NCBI RefSeq assembly: GCF_000337915.1
Contig: NZ_AOJE01000060.1
Location: 62,870 to 124,249 of the forward strand
DNA: 61,380 nucleotides
DNA from: Halorubrum saccharovorum DSM 1137
GTDB taxonomy: Archaea > Halobacteriota > Halobacteria > Halobacteriales > Haloferacaceae
Reading direction: 5' to 3'
The notes beneath the pieces were generated by a model. That model did no database searches. It saw only the letters and a program-made list of their open reading frames with translations, and was not told where the DNA came from. Shown in pieces: positions 1 through 8,199 of this stretch (position 1 is its first letter; each line of letters begins with the position of its first letter). A program made the position numbers and the translations under genes.

Positions 1-155
1 CTATCGCTCGCGGGAACGCAACCGCAGCCTCACACCTCCCCAGCCTCGCGGTTCGCGCTCTCCGAGCGCTCACCGCGTCCCTCGCGCGGCACTCCTCGCG
101 GTCGCCGGTGGCGACCGCTCGGAGGCGCGCGCCGACAGCAGAATTCGTTTATAAA
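1..155 (+). repeat. Dispersed hairpin repeat, copy A (5' part outside the window)
   Basis: Right-hand part of the repeat family also seen at 7829, 49688 and 61154. It shares the block CCGCAGCCTCAC...CCTCCCCAGCCTCG and ends in TTTATAAA (148-155), 20 bases from the stop of the convergent gene at 175. Two stem-loops are visible. 48-60 pairs with 64-76 around a TCC loop, with a symmetric TC/TC internal mismatch. 98-106 pairs perfectly with 110-118 around a GGT loop. The second stem is the counterpart of 8129-8149 but has one T-A pair where that copy has C-G, so pairing is kept. No coding capacity is evident. Confidence 0.8.
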
Positions 156-174
156 GAGTCGCTACCGGTGTCGC

Positions 175-1245
175 TCAGTCGTCCGCGGCCGCCGCGTCGA
201 CTTCGGGCTCGTACAGCTCGCCGGCGCGCTCGCGCTCGGTGAGGTACTCGTCGACGTCGAGCGCGGCCTTCACGCCCATCCCGCTGGCCGTGGCCGCCTG
301 CTGGTAGTGGAAGTCCACCACGTCGCCCGCGCCGAACAGCCCCTCGACGCCGGTCGCGGTCTGGTTCCCGCCGCGACCGCCCTCGGTGATGAGGTAGCCG
401 TCGTCGTCGGTCTCGATCCCGGTGCCTTCGAGGAAGTCGGTGTTCGGCGTGTGGCCGATGGCGAAGAAGACGGCGCCCACGTCGAAGTCGTACTCGTCGA
501 CCTCGTCGGCGGTGGCGGGGTCGTCGAGCTTCTCTTTGGGGTGGCCGTCCGGGTGCTCGACGAGGGTGACATGGTCGACGCCTTCCTCGGGAGTGCCGTG
601 GATCTCGGTGAGCTCGGTGTTGAGGAGCAGTTCGATCTCGCCGTCCTCCACCTTCTCCATCGTGCGCTCAATCCACACGTCCTCCGCGCGGAACTCCTCG
701 CGGCGGTGGGCGACGTAGACGGTGTCCGCGAACTTCGTCAGGAAGTTCGCCTCCTCCATCGCGGCGTCGCCGCCGCCGACGACGAGCATGTCCTCGTCGC
801 GGAAGAACGCGCCGTCGCAGGTCGCGCACGTCGAGAGCCCGTACCCCATCAGCTCGTCCTCGCCAGGGACGCCCAGCGTGCGGGCGCTGGCGCCCGAGGC
901 GGCGATGAAGGCGTCGGCGGTGTAGACGTCGCCGTCGGAGAGCTCGACGCGGAAGTGGCCCGCGGGCTCTTTGGTGACGTCCTCGATGACCCCGTTTCGG
1001 GTCTCGGCGCCGAACTTCGTCGCCTGCGCTTTCATGTCGTTGATCAGGTCCGGCCCGGAGATCCCCTCGGGGAAGCCGGGGTAGTTCTCCACGTCGGTGG
1101 TGAGCGTGAGCTGGCCGCCCGGCTCGTCCCCCTCGATGAGCAGGGGGTCGTTGTTCGACCGCGCGGCGTAGATGCCCGCGGAGAGCCCGGCGATCCCGGT
1201 GCCGGCGATGATGAGTCGGCGGTGTTCGACGGCGTTGTCTGTCAT
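175..1245 (-). CDS. trxB: Thioredoxin-disulfide reductase family flavoprotein
   Basis: FAD/NADPH oxidoreductase that would pass electrons from NADPH through a CxxC pair to thioredoxin-like proteins in the cytosol. From the start at 1245 it is 356 residues, normal for the family. Visible motifs are the FAD-binding AGTGIAG (about 14-20), the redox pair C140/C143 in CATCDG, and the NADPH signature HRREEFR (180-186). An ATG at 1341 would add 32 residues without family character. A TATA-like CTACATAC (1270-1277 on this strand) lies about 25-30 bases before 1245 and supports the shorter form. The gene ends 20 bases from repeat copy A and is transcribed toward it. Confidence 0.95.
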   Translation of the reverse strand: MTDNAVEHRRLIIAGTGIAGLSAGIYAARSNNDPLLIEGDEPGGQLTLTTDVENYPGFPEGISGPDLINDMKAQATKFGAETRNGVIEDVTKEPAGHFRVELSDGDVYTADAFIAASGASARTLGVPGEDELMGYGLSTCATCDGAFFRDEDMLVVGGGDAAMEEANFLTKFADTVYVAHRREEFRAEDVWIERTMEKVEDGEIELLLNTELTEIHGTPEEGVDHVTLVEHPDGHPKEKLDDPATADEVDEYDFDVGAVFFAIGHTPNTDFLEGTGIETDDDGYLITEGGRGGNQTATGVEGLFGAGDVVDFHYQQAATASGMGVKAALDVDEYLTERERAGELYEPEVDAAAADD

Positions 1246-1368
1246 ACTCACCAGTTCGACGTCGGGAAGTATGTAGGTTGCGACCGTTGCATCTCCGCTG
1301 CACGACCGGTGGACGATCACCCGTCGCACGGCGACGAACACGCCGGCCAGGCCCCGCCGTCGCCGTCC

Positions 1369-2805
1369 TCAGTCCGTCGGGAACTCCGGAACTCCCCCCG
1401 AGGGCGGCGAGGGCGCGTCGTCGAGCGCCTCGAAGAACCGTCCGGCGACGAACGCCTCGACGATGTCCTCGAGCGACTCCTCGTCGGTCACCTCTTCGAG
1501 GATGCCGAGCGAGACCTGTGCGCCGGCCATGGTCGCGTGGCCGCCGGCGGAGCCGACCGGGTCGAGCGCGTCGCGGAGCAGTTCGCCCACGTCGAGGTCC
1601 GCGCCGCGAGCGCGCGCGGAGCCGTAGATCACTCCGTCCATGTAGCCGAACACGAACGTCACCGCGATCCCGTCCAGATCGAGGAGGCGCTCGGCGGCCT
1701 GCGCGAGGGCGTCGCGGTCGCCGATCTCGCCCACGCAGGAGGCGACGGTCGAGCCGCGCACGTCCCGCCCCTCGATGGCGCGGGCGAGCACGCGGAGCGT
1801 CTCGGGGCTCACGCTCGGGCTCTCGACGCGTTCGAGCGTCGACTCGTCGGCGAACGCCGACAGCGACGCGGCCGCCTCGAAGTCCGGGATCGACGTCGAC
1901 CGCGTGAAGTCCTTCGTGTCGATCCGGATCCCGTACAGGAGGGCGGTCGCGAGGTCCCGATCCGGCTCGATCCCGATCCGCGAGAGGTACTCTTCGATCA
2001 GCGTGCTCGTCGCGCCCGCGTCCGGTCTGATGTCGACGAACTCCCCGGCGACGGGGCCGCGCGGCGGGTGATGGTCGATGACGACGTCGACCGGGTACCC
2101 CTCGGGGAGGCTGTCGTTGATCCCGGCGCGCGAGTGGTCGACGAGGGCGACCCCGCCGTAGTCGTCGAGGTCGATCCCGTCGAAGGTCCGCAGCGAGAGG
2201 TCCAGGAGGTTCACCATCGCGCGGTTCTCCTGGTGGGCGATCTCGCCGCCGTAAGAGGCGTCCGCCGGGACGCCGACCTCCTCGGCGACGCGGGCGAGCC
2301 CGAGCGCGCTCGCGATGGCGTCGGGGTCGGGGTTGTCGTGCGCGACGACGAGCAGGGGTCCGGAGAGGTTCCGAAGCGCTCGCAACAGCCGGACCGGCTC
2401 CTCGTCGGCGTCGACGCCGGTCGCCTCGCGGACCCGCGAGACGACGGCCTCGACCGGGTCGACGACGCGGTCGGCGACCGCCTCCAGCGCGTCCTGCTGG
2501 GCCGCGGTCGGGTTCGTGCCGACGTGCGCGACGATCATCGCGTCCGGGTAGCGGCGCCGTGCGGCCTCCGCGGCGGCGACGTTCCGCTCCGGGTCGTCGC
2601 TCGCGACCAGCACGACCGCGGCGCTGTCGGGATACGCCGCGGGGTCGGTCGGGTCGGCCTCCACGGTGGCGACGTTGCGGTCGCGCAGCGTCGAGACCCA
2701 CCCGGTGTCGTCGGTGATCGCGACGAGCTCGCCGTGCGACTCGCGGGTGCGCTCGACGAGCGTGTTCCCGACCGCGCTACAGCCGAGCAGCAGACGCCGG
2801 GCCAT
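1369..2805 (-). CDS. DHH family phosphoesterase with N-terminal TrkA-N-like domain
   Basis: A 478-residue predicted cytosolic phosphoesterase. Residues about 1-125 look like a Rossmann-type nucleotide-binding (TrkA-N-like) domain. The DHH catalytic domain follows, with metal-binding motifs HDNPDPDA (156-163), DHS (223-225) and DHHPP (244-248). A DHHA1-like region with an SAGGH motif, which normally contacts substrate, lies near the C terminus. The family includes nanoRNases and cyclic-dinucleotide phosphodiesterases, but the substrate cannot be read from sequence. The nucleotide-binding front end suggests ligand control, which is inference. It is transcribed in the same direction as the flanking trxB and folate genes, with gaps of 36 bp to folCP and about 120 bp to trxB. 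Confidence 0.88.
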   Translation of the reverse strand: MARRLLLGCSAVGNTLVERTRESHGELVAITDDTGWVSTLRDRNVATVEADPTDPAAYPDSAAVVLVASDDPERNVAAAEAARRRYPDAMIVAHVGTNPTAAQQDALEAVADRVVDPVEAVVSRVREATGVDADEEPVRLLRALRNLSGPLLVVAHDNPDPDAIASALGLARVAEEVGVPADASYGGEIAHQENRAMVNLLDLSLRTFDGIDLDDYGGVALVDHSRAGINDSLPEGYPVDVVIDHHPPRGPVAGEFVDIRPDAGATSTLIEEYLSRIGIEPDRDLATALLYGIRIDTKDFTRSTSIPDFEAAASLSAFADESTLERVESPSVSPETLRVLARAIEGRDVRGSTVASCVGEIGDRDALAQAAERLLDLDGIAVTFVFGYMDGVIYGSARARGADLDVGELLRDALDPVGSAGGHATMAGAQVSLGILEEVTDEESLEDIVEAFVAGRFFEALDDAPSPPSGGVPEFPTD

Positions 2806-2841
2806 ATCGGAGCGAGGCGGTCGCGACGCAAAACGCTGCCG

Positions 2842-5508
2842 TCATTCGCCCGGTTCGTCTCCTTCGGTCTCGTCGCCGGGGTCCGTCTCTCCTCGCGACG
2901 CCCCGCCCTCTCGGAGGGAGCCGTTCACCGCGGCGGCGATGTCGACGGCGGCGCGGTTCTCGGCCACGTCGTGGACCCGAACGATATCCGCCCCCCGATC
3001 GGCGGCGAGCGCTGTCGCGGCGACGGTGGCGTGCTCGCGGTCGTCCGGCCCCCGATCGACCGCACCGTACATCGACTTGTGGGAGTGCCCGATCAGCACC
3101 GGGCAGTCGAGCGCGGCGAACTCCCCGGCGCGGTCGATCAGCTCGAACGCCTCGGCGGCGGACTTGCCGAAGCCGATCCCCGGGTCGACGATCACCTTCT
3201 CCCGGTCGATCCCGGCGGTCTCGGCCAGCGCGAGCCGCTCGCGGAGCGCCGCGATCACGTCGTCGACGGCGTCGTCGTACTCGGGGTCGTTCGTCGGGTC
3301 GACAGGCGCGTCGAGGCTGTGCATCACCACGACCGGGCAGCCGGCGTCGGCGACGATCTCGCGCATCTCCGGGTCCGCCAGGCCGGTCACGTCGTTGATG
3401 ACGTCGGCGCCCGCCTCCAGCGCCGCCTCCGCGACGGCCGGCTTCCGCGTGTCGACCGAGACCAGCACGTCGCCGTCGGCGACCGCCGGCACCGACTGAA
3501 TCGCTTCGAGCGTCGGGACGACGCGGTCGATCTCCTCGTCGACCGGTACGGGCTCGGCGCCCGGCCGGGTCGACTCGCCGCCGACGTCCACGATGTCGAC
3601 GCCGGCCTCGGCCATCCGCTCGACGCCCGCGACCGCGTCGTCGAGGCCCGCGTGTCGTCCGCCGTCGTGGAAGGAGTCCGGCGTGACGTTGAGCACGCCC
3701 ATGACCGCGGTGCCGTCGGTCCACGGGTAGTCGTCGGAACCGTCGGGGTCGGAGTCGTCGGGAGCGAAGTCGCCCCGCGAGCCCTCGGCGATCCCGATCC
3801 GGTCGGCGATGTCGTCGGCGATCCCCGCGAACTCCTCGTCCTCACGCTCTCTGAGCCGAGAGAGCAGTGCGCGGTACTCCGCCACCGTCCCCGCGAGCGT
3901 GACGGGAACGCGCTCGCCACCGGGGACGCGTCCCTCCCCCGCCCCGAGCCCGCCGATCGCGGCGTCGCCGCCGGCCTCGCGGAGGGCGCCCGCGAGCCGC
4001 TCCGCTCGGTCGCCGCGGAGCCGGAGCGCGAGGACGCGGTGATCGACTGCCTCGCGTCGGGGTCGACCCGCGCCGGATTCGCCCGCCTCGGGCGGAACGC
4101 CGCCGGCGTCGAGCGCGCGCCTCGCGCTCGCGTCGGGGTCGTTCCCGCCGCCGACCGACCGCGGCGTCACGGTCCGCATGCGCGCCGCGCGCGCCTCGGC
4201 GACCGCGAACAGCGAGCCGACGAGCAGCACGCAGTCGTCGGGGTCGGCGCGCTCCACCGCGGCGTCGAGGGCGGCGGCCACGTCGCCGCCGGCGGCCACG
4301 TCGTCGACGCCCCCGTTCCGGAGCGCGGCGGCCAACACCTCGGGGTCCTCGGCGCGGTCGAGATCCGGGCGGCAGGTGACCGCCGAGGCGGCCGGGGGAA
4401 GCGCGCTCGCCGCGCCCGCGTGATCCTTGTCGTGCATCGCGCCGTACACGAGGTGGAGGTCGTCGTAGTCGTACTCGGCGAGGGTCCCCGCGAGGGTCCG
4501 GCAGGCCGCCGGGTTGTGCGCGCCGTCGAGCACCGTCAGCGGGGCCGTGTCGACCACCTCGAACCGACCGGGCCACGTCGCCCGGACGAGGCCGTCCCGG
4601 ACCGCGGCGTCGGAGAGGGGAGCGTCGCCCCCGTCCGCGTCGCCGAGAGCCGCCGCGGTGCGCCGAGCGAGCGCGACCGCGATCCCCGCGTTCGTCGCCT
4701 GGTGGTCGCCGACGAGGGGGATCCGATAGGTTCCCTCCACCTCGCCCGACAGCGTCACCTCGGAGTCGGTCGGGCTCACGCATCCCTCGTAGGCGACGGA
4801 GATTGCGGGGTCGCCGTTCCCCTCGGCGTCCCCGCCCTCGTCAGCCCCCGCGACCGTCGCGACCGGGGCGCCCGCCTCGTCGGCGACCTCGCGAACGACC
4901 GACAGGGCCTCGCCCTCGCAGGCGGTGACGAAGGGGGCGCCCGACTCGGCGATCCGCGCTTTGGTGCGGGCGATCTCCTCGATCGTGTCGCCGAGGACCG
5001 CGGTGTGTTCGAGCGAGACGTTGGTGACCGCGGTCGCGACGGGGCCGACCGCGCTGGTGGCATCGTACTCGCCGCCGAGCCCGACCTCCAGGACGGCCAC
5101 GTCGACCTCGCGGCGCGCGAAGTCGTGGACCGCCATCGCCGTGACGACCTCGAAGAAGGTGAGGGGCTCGCCGGCCGCCGCGCGCTCGACGAGCCACGGT
5201 TTCACCTCCGCGACGAAGTCGGCGATCGCGTCCTCGGTCATCGCCAGCCCGTCGACCCGGATCCGCTCGGCGAGCGCGGAGAGGTGCGGGGAGGTGTAGA
5301 GGCCGACGGAGAGCCCGACCTCGCGCAGGATCGACTCGGTCATCCGCGCCGTGCTTCCCTTCCCGTTCGAGCCGGCGACCTGCACGAACGACACGTCCTC
5401 CTCCGGATTCCCGAGGTGATCGAGCAGCGCCGCCACGCGCTCGGTCCCCGGCTTCACCGAGAAGCGGCGGAGGTCGAAGAGGAACGCCGCCGCCTCGTGG
5501 TAGTGCAT
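2842..5508 (-). CDS. folCP: Bifunctional folylpolyglutamate synthase / dihydropteroate synthase (FolC-FolP fusion)
   Basis: An 888-residue fusion. The N-terminal part is FolC/MurC-like ligase: P-loop GSNGKGST at 46-53, then the ATP-grasp-like AGAHNPAA-type segment written here as DGAHNPAA. The C-terminal part, from about residue 594, is dihydropteroate synthase: GVLNVTPDSFHDGG, DVGGESTRPGA and the GFGKS/IGHSHK motifs that bind pterin and p-aminobenzoate. FolC and FolP fusions are known in haloarchaea. The linker region (about 430-590) is rich in Gly, Asp and Glu. The start at 5508 begins MHYHEAAAFL, right at the FolC domain; the same frame stays open for about 290 codons upstream but without homology. 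Dihydrofolate reductase is encoded at 56.4 kb. Confidence 0.93.
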   Translation of the reverse strand: MHYHEAAAFLFDLRRFSVKPGTERVAALLDHLGNPEEDVSFVQVAGSNGKGSTARMTESILREVGLSVGLYTSPHLSALAERIRVDGLAMTEDAIADFVAEVKPWLVERAAAGEPLTFFEVVTAMAVHDFARREVDVAVLEVGLGGEYDATSAVGPVATAVTNVSLEHTAVLGDTIEEIARTKARIAESGAPFVTACEGEALSVVREVADEAGAPVATVAGADEGGDAEGNGDPAISVAYEGCVSPTDSEVTLSGEVEGTYRIPLVGDHQATNAGIAVALARRTAAALGDADGGDAPLSDAAVRDGLVRATWPGRFEVVDTAPLTVLDGAHNPAACRTLAGTLAEYDYDDLHLVYGAMHDKDHAGAASALPPAASAVTCRPDLDRAEDPEVLAAALRNGGVDDVAAGGDVAAALDAAVERADPDDCVLLVGSLFAVAEARAARMRTVTPRSVGGGNDPDASARRALDAGGVPPEAGESGAGRPRREAVDHRVLALRLRGDRAERLAGALREAGGDAAIGGLGAGEGRVPGGERVPVTLAGTVAEYRALLSRLREREDEEFAGIADDIADRIGIAEGSRGDFAPDDSDPDGSDDYPWTDGTAVMGVLNVTPDSFHDGGRHAGLDDAVAGVERMAEAGVDIVDVGGESTRPGAEPVPVDEEIDRVVPTLEAIQSVPAVADGDVLVSVDTRKPAVAEAALEAGADVINDVTGLADPEMREIVADAGCPVVVMHSLDAPVDPTNDPEYDDAVDDVIAALRERLALAETAGIDREKVIVDPGIGFGKSAAEAFELIDRAGEFAALDCPVLIGHSHKSMYGAVDRGPDDREHATVAATALAADRGADIVRVHDVAENRAAVDIAAAVNGSLREGGASRGETDPGDETEGDEPGE

Positions 5509-5649
5509 ACGCCGTGGGTCGGCTCGCCGTCGCTTAGGCGTAACGGACCGGGAGCGGTGTCGGGGGACTTCTCGGCCGCCCCCTTCGACCGACCACCCGC
5601 CGCGACCGGAAGAGCAACCCTTACGCGCGCGGCACCCCGACCGGTTCGC

Positions 5650-6762
5650 ATGAACGAGACTGCGGCCGCGTCGGCGTCCGCGGCCGACGGCGGGGAGCCG
5701 GACCGCGAGGCCGACGCGACCGACTCCGCAGGCGGACCCGACCCGGTCGTCGTCGGAGAGGGCGTCCGCAAGTCGTACGGCGAGGTCGTCGCGCTCGACG
5801 GCGTCGACCTCCGGGTCGAGCCCGGTGAGGTGTTCGGGCTCATCGGTCCCAACGGCGCGGGGAAGACGACGCTCGTCCGTGCGCTGACGGGGACGACCGA
5901 GGCCGAGGGCGACCTGCGGGTGTTCGGTGCCCCGCCCGACGAGGTCGACCCGCAGCGGGTCGGGCTGCTCCCCCAGTCGTTCGACCCGCCGGAGCGGCTC
6001 ACGGCGGCCGAGCTGGTCGACTACTACGGCGGGCTGTACGACGCGGCGCGCGACACCGAGCCCGTCCTGCGGGACGTGGGGATGGCCGACGACGCGGACG
6101 CGTGGTACGAGAAGCTCTCGGGCGGCCAGAAGCGTCGGACCTGCGTCGCGACCGCCATCGTCAACGACCCCGACCTCCTCTTCCTCGACGAGCCGACCAC
6201 GGGGATCGACCCGGCCGGTCGACGCTCGATCCACCGCCTGATCGAGCGGCTCGCGGGCGACGGCACCACCGTCTTCCTCACGAGCCACGCGATGGACGAG
6301 GTCGAGCGGCTGGCCGACCGCGTCGCGCTCCTCCGGGACGGGGCAGTCGTCGCGGTCGGCGCCCCCGACGCGCTCATCGCCGAGCACGGGGGCGAGCCGA
6401 GCCTGGAGGTCGCGCTCGACGGTCCGGCTTCAGAGGCCGACGTCGAGTCGGTCCGAGGGGCGGTCCGTGGGGCGCTCTCGGTGGGGGCCGAGGAGGGGGG
6501 GGCGGAGGGTGGAGCAGACGCGTCCGGGAGCGAGGACGCGTCCGCGGTCGAGTCGACTCGCGAAGGGCTCCGGATCGGCGGCGTCCGGCCCGAGGGGATC
6601 GGCACCGCCGTCGACGCGCTGGAGGCGGCGGGGGTCGCCTTCGAGTCGCTCGCGTGGTCCGAGCCATCGCTGGAGGACGTGTACCTCCGGCTCACCGGCG
6701 AGGAGTACTCGCCGCGGTCGGAAGGGCCTGACGGGGTCACACGGGGCGGAGGTGACCGATGA
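5650..6762 (+). CDS. ABC transporter ATP-binding protein
   Basis: A 370-residue ATPase of the drug/lipid exporter type (ABC-2 class). After a disordered acidic head of about 35 residues come Walker A GPNGAGKTT, the signature LSGGQKRR, Walker B LLFLDEPT and the H-loop TSHAMDE. The C-terminal 110 residues form a regulatory tail with a Gly/Ala/Glu-rich insert. Its last four bases overlap the permease gene, so the two form an operon and very likely one exporter. The ATG at 5650 lies inside a frame that stays open far upstream, antisense to folCP, so codon context alone does not set the start; the ATG precedes the conserved fold. Confidence 0.93.
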   Translation: MNETAAASASAADGGEPDREADATDSAGGPDPVVVGEGVRKSYGEVVALDGVDLRVEPGEVFGLIGPNGAGKTTLVRALTGTTEAEGDLRVFGAPPDEVDPQRVGLLPQSFDPPERLTAAELVDYYGGLYDAARDTEPVLRDVGMADDADAWYEKLSGGQKRRTCVATAIVNDPDLLFLDEPTTGIDPAGRRSIHRLIERLAGDGTTVFLTSHAMDEVERLADRVALLRDGAVVAVGAPDALIAEHGGEPSLEVALDGPASEADVESVRGAVRGALSVGAEEGGAEGGADASGSEDASAVESTREGLRIGGVRPEGIGTAVDALEAAGVAFESLAWSEPSLEDVYLRLTGEEYSPRSEGPDGVTRGGGDR

Positions 6763-7514
6763 GCCGGTTCGGGCGGATCGCGACCGAGGCGAGCGCGGCG
6801 GCGCGGTCGTTCCTCCGGCGGCGGACGGCGGTGTTCTTCACCTTCTTCTTCCCCGTAATCTTAGTGATGATCTTCGGCGCGCTGGTCCAGACGCAGCCGA
6901 CCGGGGGCGGGCTGTTCGCGGAGCCCGCCGGCTACTACATCCCCGGCTACCTCGCGGTCGTCGTCCTCTTCACGCCGCTGTCGCGGGTCGGCTCCGAGAT
7001 CGCACGCCACCGCGACGGCGGCCGGTTCGAGAAGCTGGCGACGACGCCCCTCTCGCGCGCCGAGTGGCTGCTCGCGCACACGCTGGTCAACGTCGCGATC
7101 ATCGGCGCGGCGAGCCTGCTCATCCTCGGGCTCGTCCTGGTCGTGACCGACGCGGAGCCGGTCGTCTCGCCCGCGCTGGCGGCGCTGCCGGTCTTCGTCG
7201 CCGTCGCGGTCGCGCTCTTCTGCGGGCTCGGCGCGCTGCTCGGCGCGCTCGCGGACTCGCAGGACGGCGTGATCGCCGCGAGCAACACGGTCGCGCTCCC
7301 CCTGCTGTTCCTCTCCGAGACGTTCGTCTCGCCCGGCCTGCTGCCGGAGTGGTTCCTGCCGGCGGTCGCGGCCTCGCCGCTCACGTACTTCGCGCGCGGC
7401 ACGCGAGCGATCATCTACGAACCCGGGCCGTGGATCGGCGATCTGGCGGTGCTGTCGGTCCTCGCGGTCGCGTTCCTCGCGTTCGGGGCGTACGCGGTCC
7501 CGCGGACGGACTGA
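6759..7514 (+). CDS. ABC-2 type transporter permease
   Basis: A 251-residue integral membrane protein with about six hydrophobic segments: one near residues 25-42 (TAVFFTFFFPVILVMIF), then four to five from residue 60 to the end. The layout, with a large extracytoplasmic loop after the first segment and an ERG/RFE-type coupling region (HRDGGRFEKLATTPLSR), is that of ABC-2 exporter permeases. It starts within the stop region of the ATPase gene (ATGA overlap at 6759-6762), implying translational coupling and a 2+2 complex. Substrate unknown; relatives export drugs, lipids or carbohydrate. Confidence 0.92.
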   Translation: MSRFGRIATEASAAARSFLRRRTAVFFTFFFPVILVMIFGALVQTQPTGGGLFAEPAGYYIPGYLAVVVLFTPLSRVGSEIARHRDGGRFEKLATTPLSRAEWLLAHTLVNVAIIGAASLLILGLVLVVTDAEPVVSPALAALPVFVAVAVALFCGLGALLGALADSQDGVIAASNTVALPLLFLSETFVSPGLLPEWFLPAVAASPLTYFARGTRAIIYEPGPWIGDLAVLSVLAVAFLAFGAYAVPRTD

Positions 7515-7648
7515 AGGCGCCGGCGGCCGGCGCGCTCTCGGAGGCGGGCGCCGAGGTATCTCGGGGTCCGGACGCCGGATTCTCGGGTCTCGAAACGGAA
7601 GCCGGTCATTTATATCGCCCGCCGCCGTCTCCGACAACGAGAGAAAGC

Positions 7649-7786
7649 GTGCCCACCGTTCAATTCACCTGCTCGGACTGCACGCAGACGATCGAGGTCA
7701 ACGAGGAGATGCGAGAGACGATCCTCGACACCGGCTGCCCGGTCTGTACAACCCCGGCCAGCGAGGACGACTTCGAGGACGAGTAG
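7649..7786 (+). CDS. Small CxxC zinc-ribbon protein
   Basis: A 45-residue protein from a GTG start. It carries two CxxC pairs, FTCSDC (8 and 11) and GCPVC (30 and 33), which would bind one zinc ion, and ends in an acidic tail EDDFEDE. Haloarchaea encode many such one-domain zinc micro-proteins; most have no known function. A TATA-like CATTTATATC lies at 7608-7617, about 32 bases before the GTG, supporting a separate leaderless-type transcript. Codon usage and C-pair spacing make it a real gene despite the short length. Confidence 0.75.
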   Translation: MPTVQFTCSDCTQTIEVNEEMRETILDTGCPVCTTPASEDDFEDE

Positions 7787-7828
7787 GGGTTTTACCGTCA
7801 CGTGGTCAGGGCGTTTGTGTTTGGCTGC

Positions 7829-8188
7829 TTATAAACGATCGAGTCTTCTGCGGTGACGCTCTCCAAAGCCCCAGTCGGTGAGGACGGCGCACGCTCGCTG
7901 TGCTCCTCTCTCAGTCGCTGACGCTCCTTCGCTGCGGTGCTTGCGTCACCTGCGCCGTCCTCACCGACTGCCCCTTTGAGTCCCATCCCGCCCGCTACCG
8001 CACAGCAGCCTCACGCCTCCCCAGCCTCGCGGTTCGCGCTCTGCGAGCGCGAACCGCCCCCTCGCACGGCGCTCTCGCCGGCGGCGGAGCCGCCGGCTGT
8101 CAGAGAGACCTTCGGTCTCTCCCTACTCGCGGCCGCCGGTGGCGGCCGCTCGGAGGCGCGCGCCACCGCACCGCAGATCTATTTATAA
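7829..8188 (+). repeat. Dispersed hairpin repeat, copy B (complete, with near-matching ends)
   Basis: Complete copy of the family, in the gap between two gene ends. Outer ends are near inverted repeats: TTATAAACGATC (7829-7840) against GATCTATTTATAA (8176-8188). The head block CAAAGCCCCAG is followed by a perfect 20-bp stem, 7872-7891 with 7951-7970, enclosing 59 bases; CAAAG and CTTTG outside it can also pair. Then come four perfect stem-loops with three-base loops: 8029-8041/8045-8057, 8077-8085/8089-8097, 8103-8110/8114-8121 and 8129-8137/8141-8149. The right end lies 12 bases from the stop of ilvA. Short frames through it look spurious. Confidence 0.85.
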
Positions 8189-8199
8189 GGCGTCTGCGA

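Noticed and set aside
307-5649. Very long forward frame running antisense through trxB, the DHH gene and folCP into the ABC ATPase
   Set aside because: High-GC genomes keep antisense frames open. Only the part from 5650 has a recognisable fold, and the rest is a shadow of three well-supported minus-strand genes.
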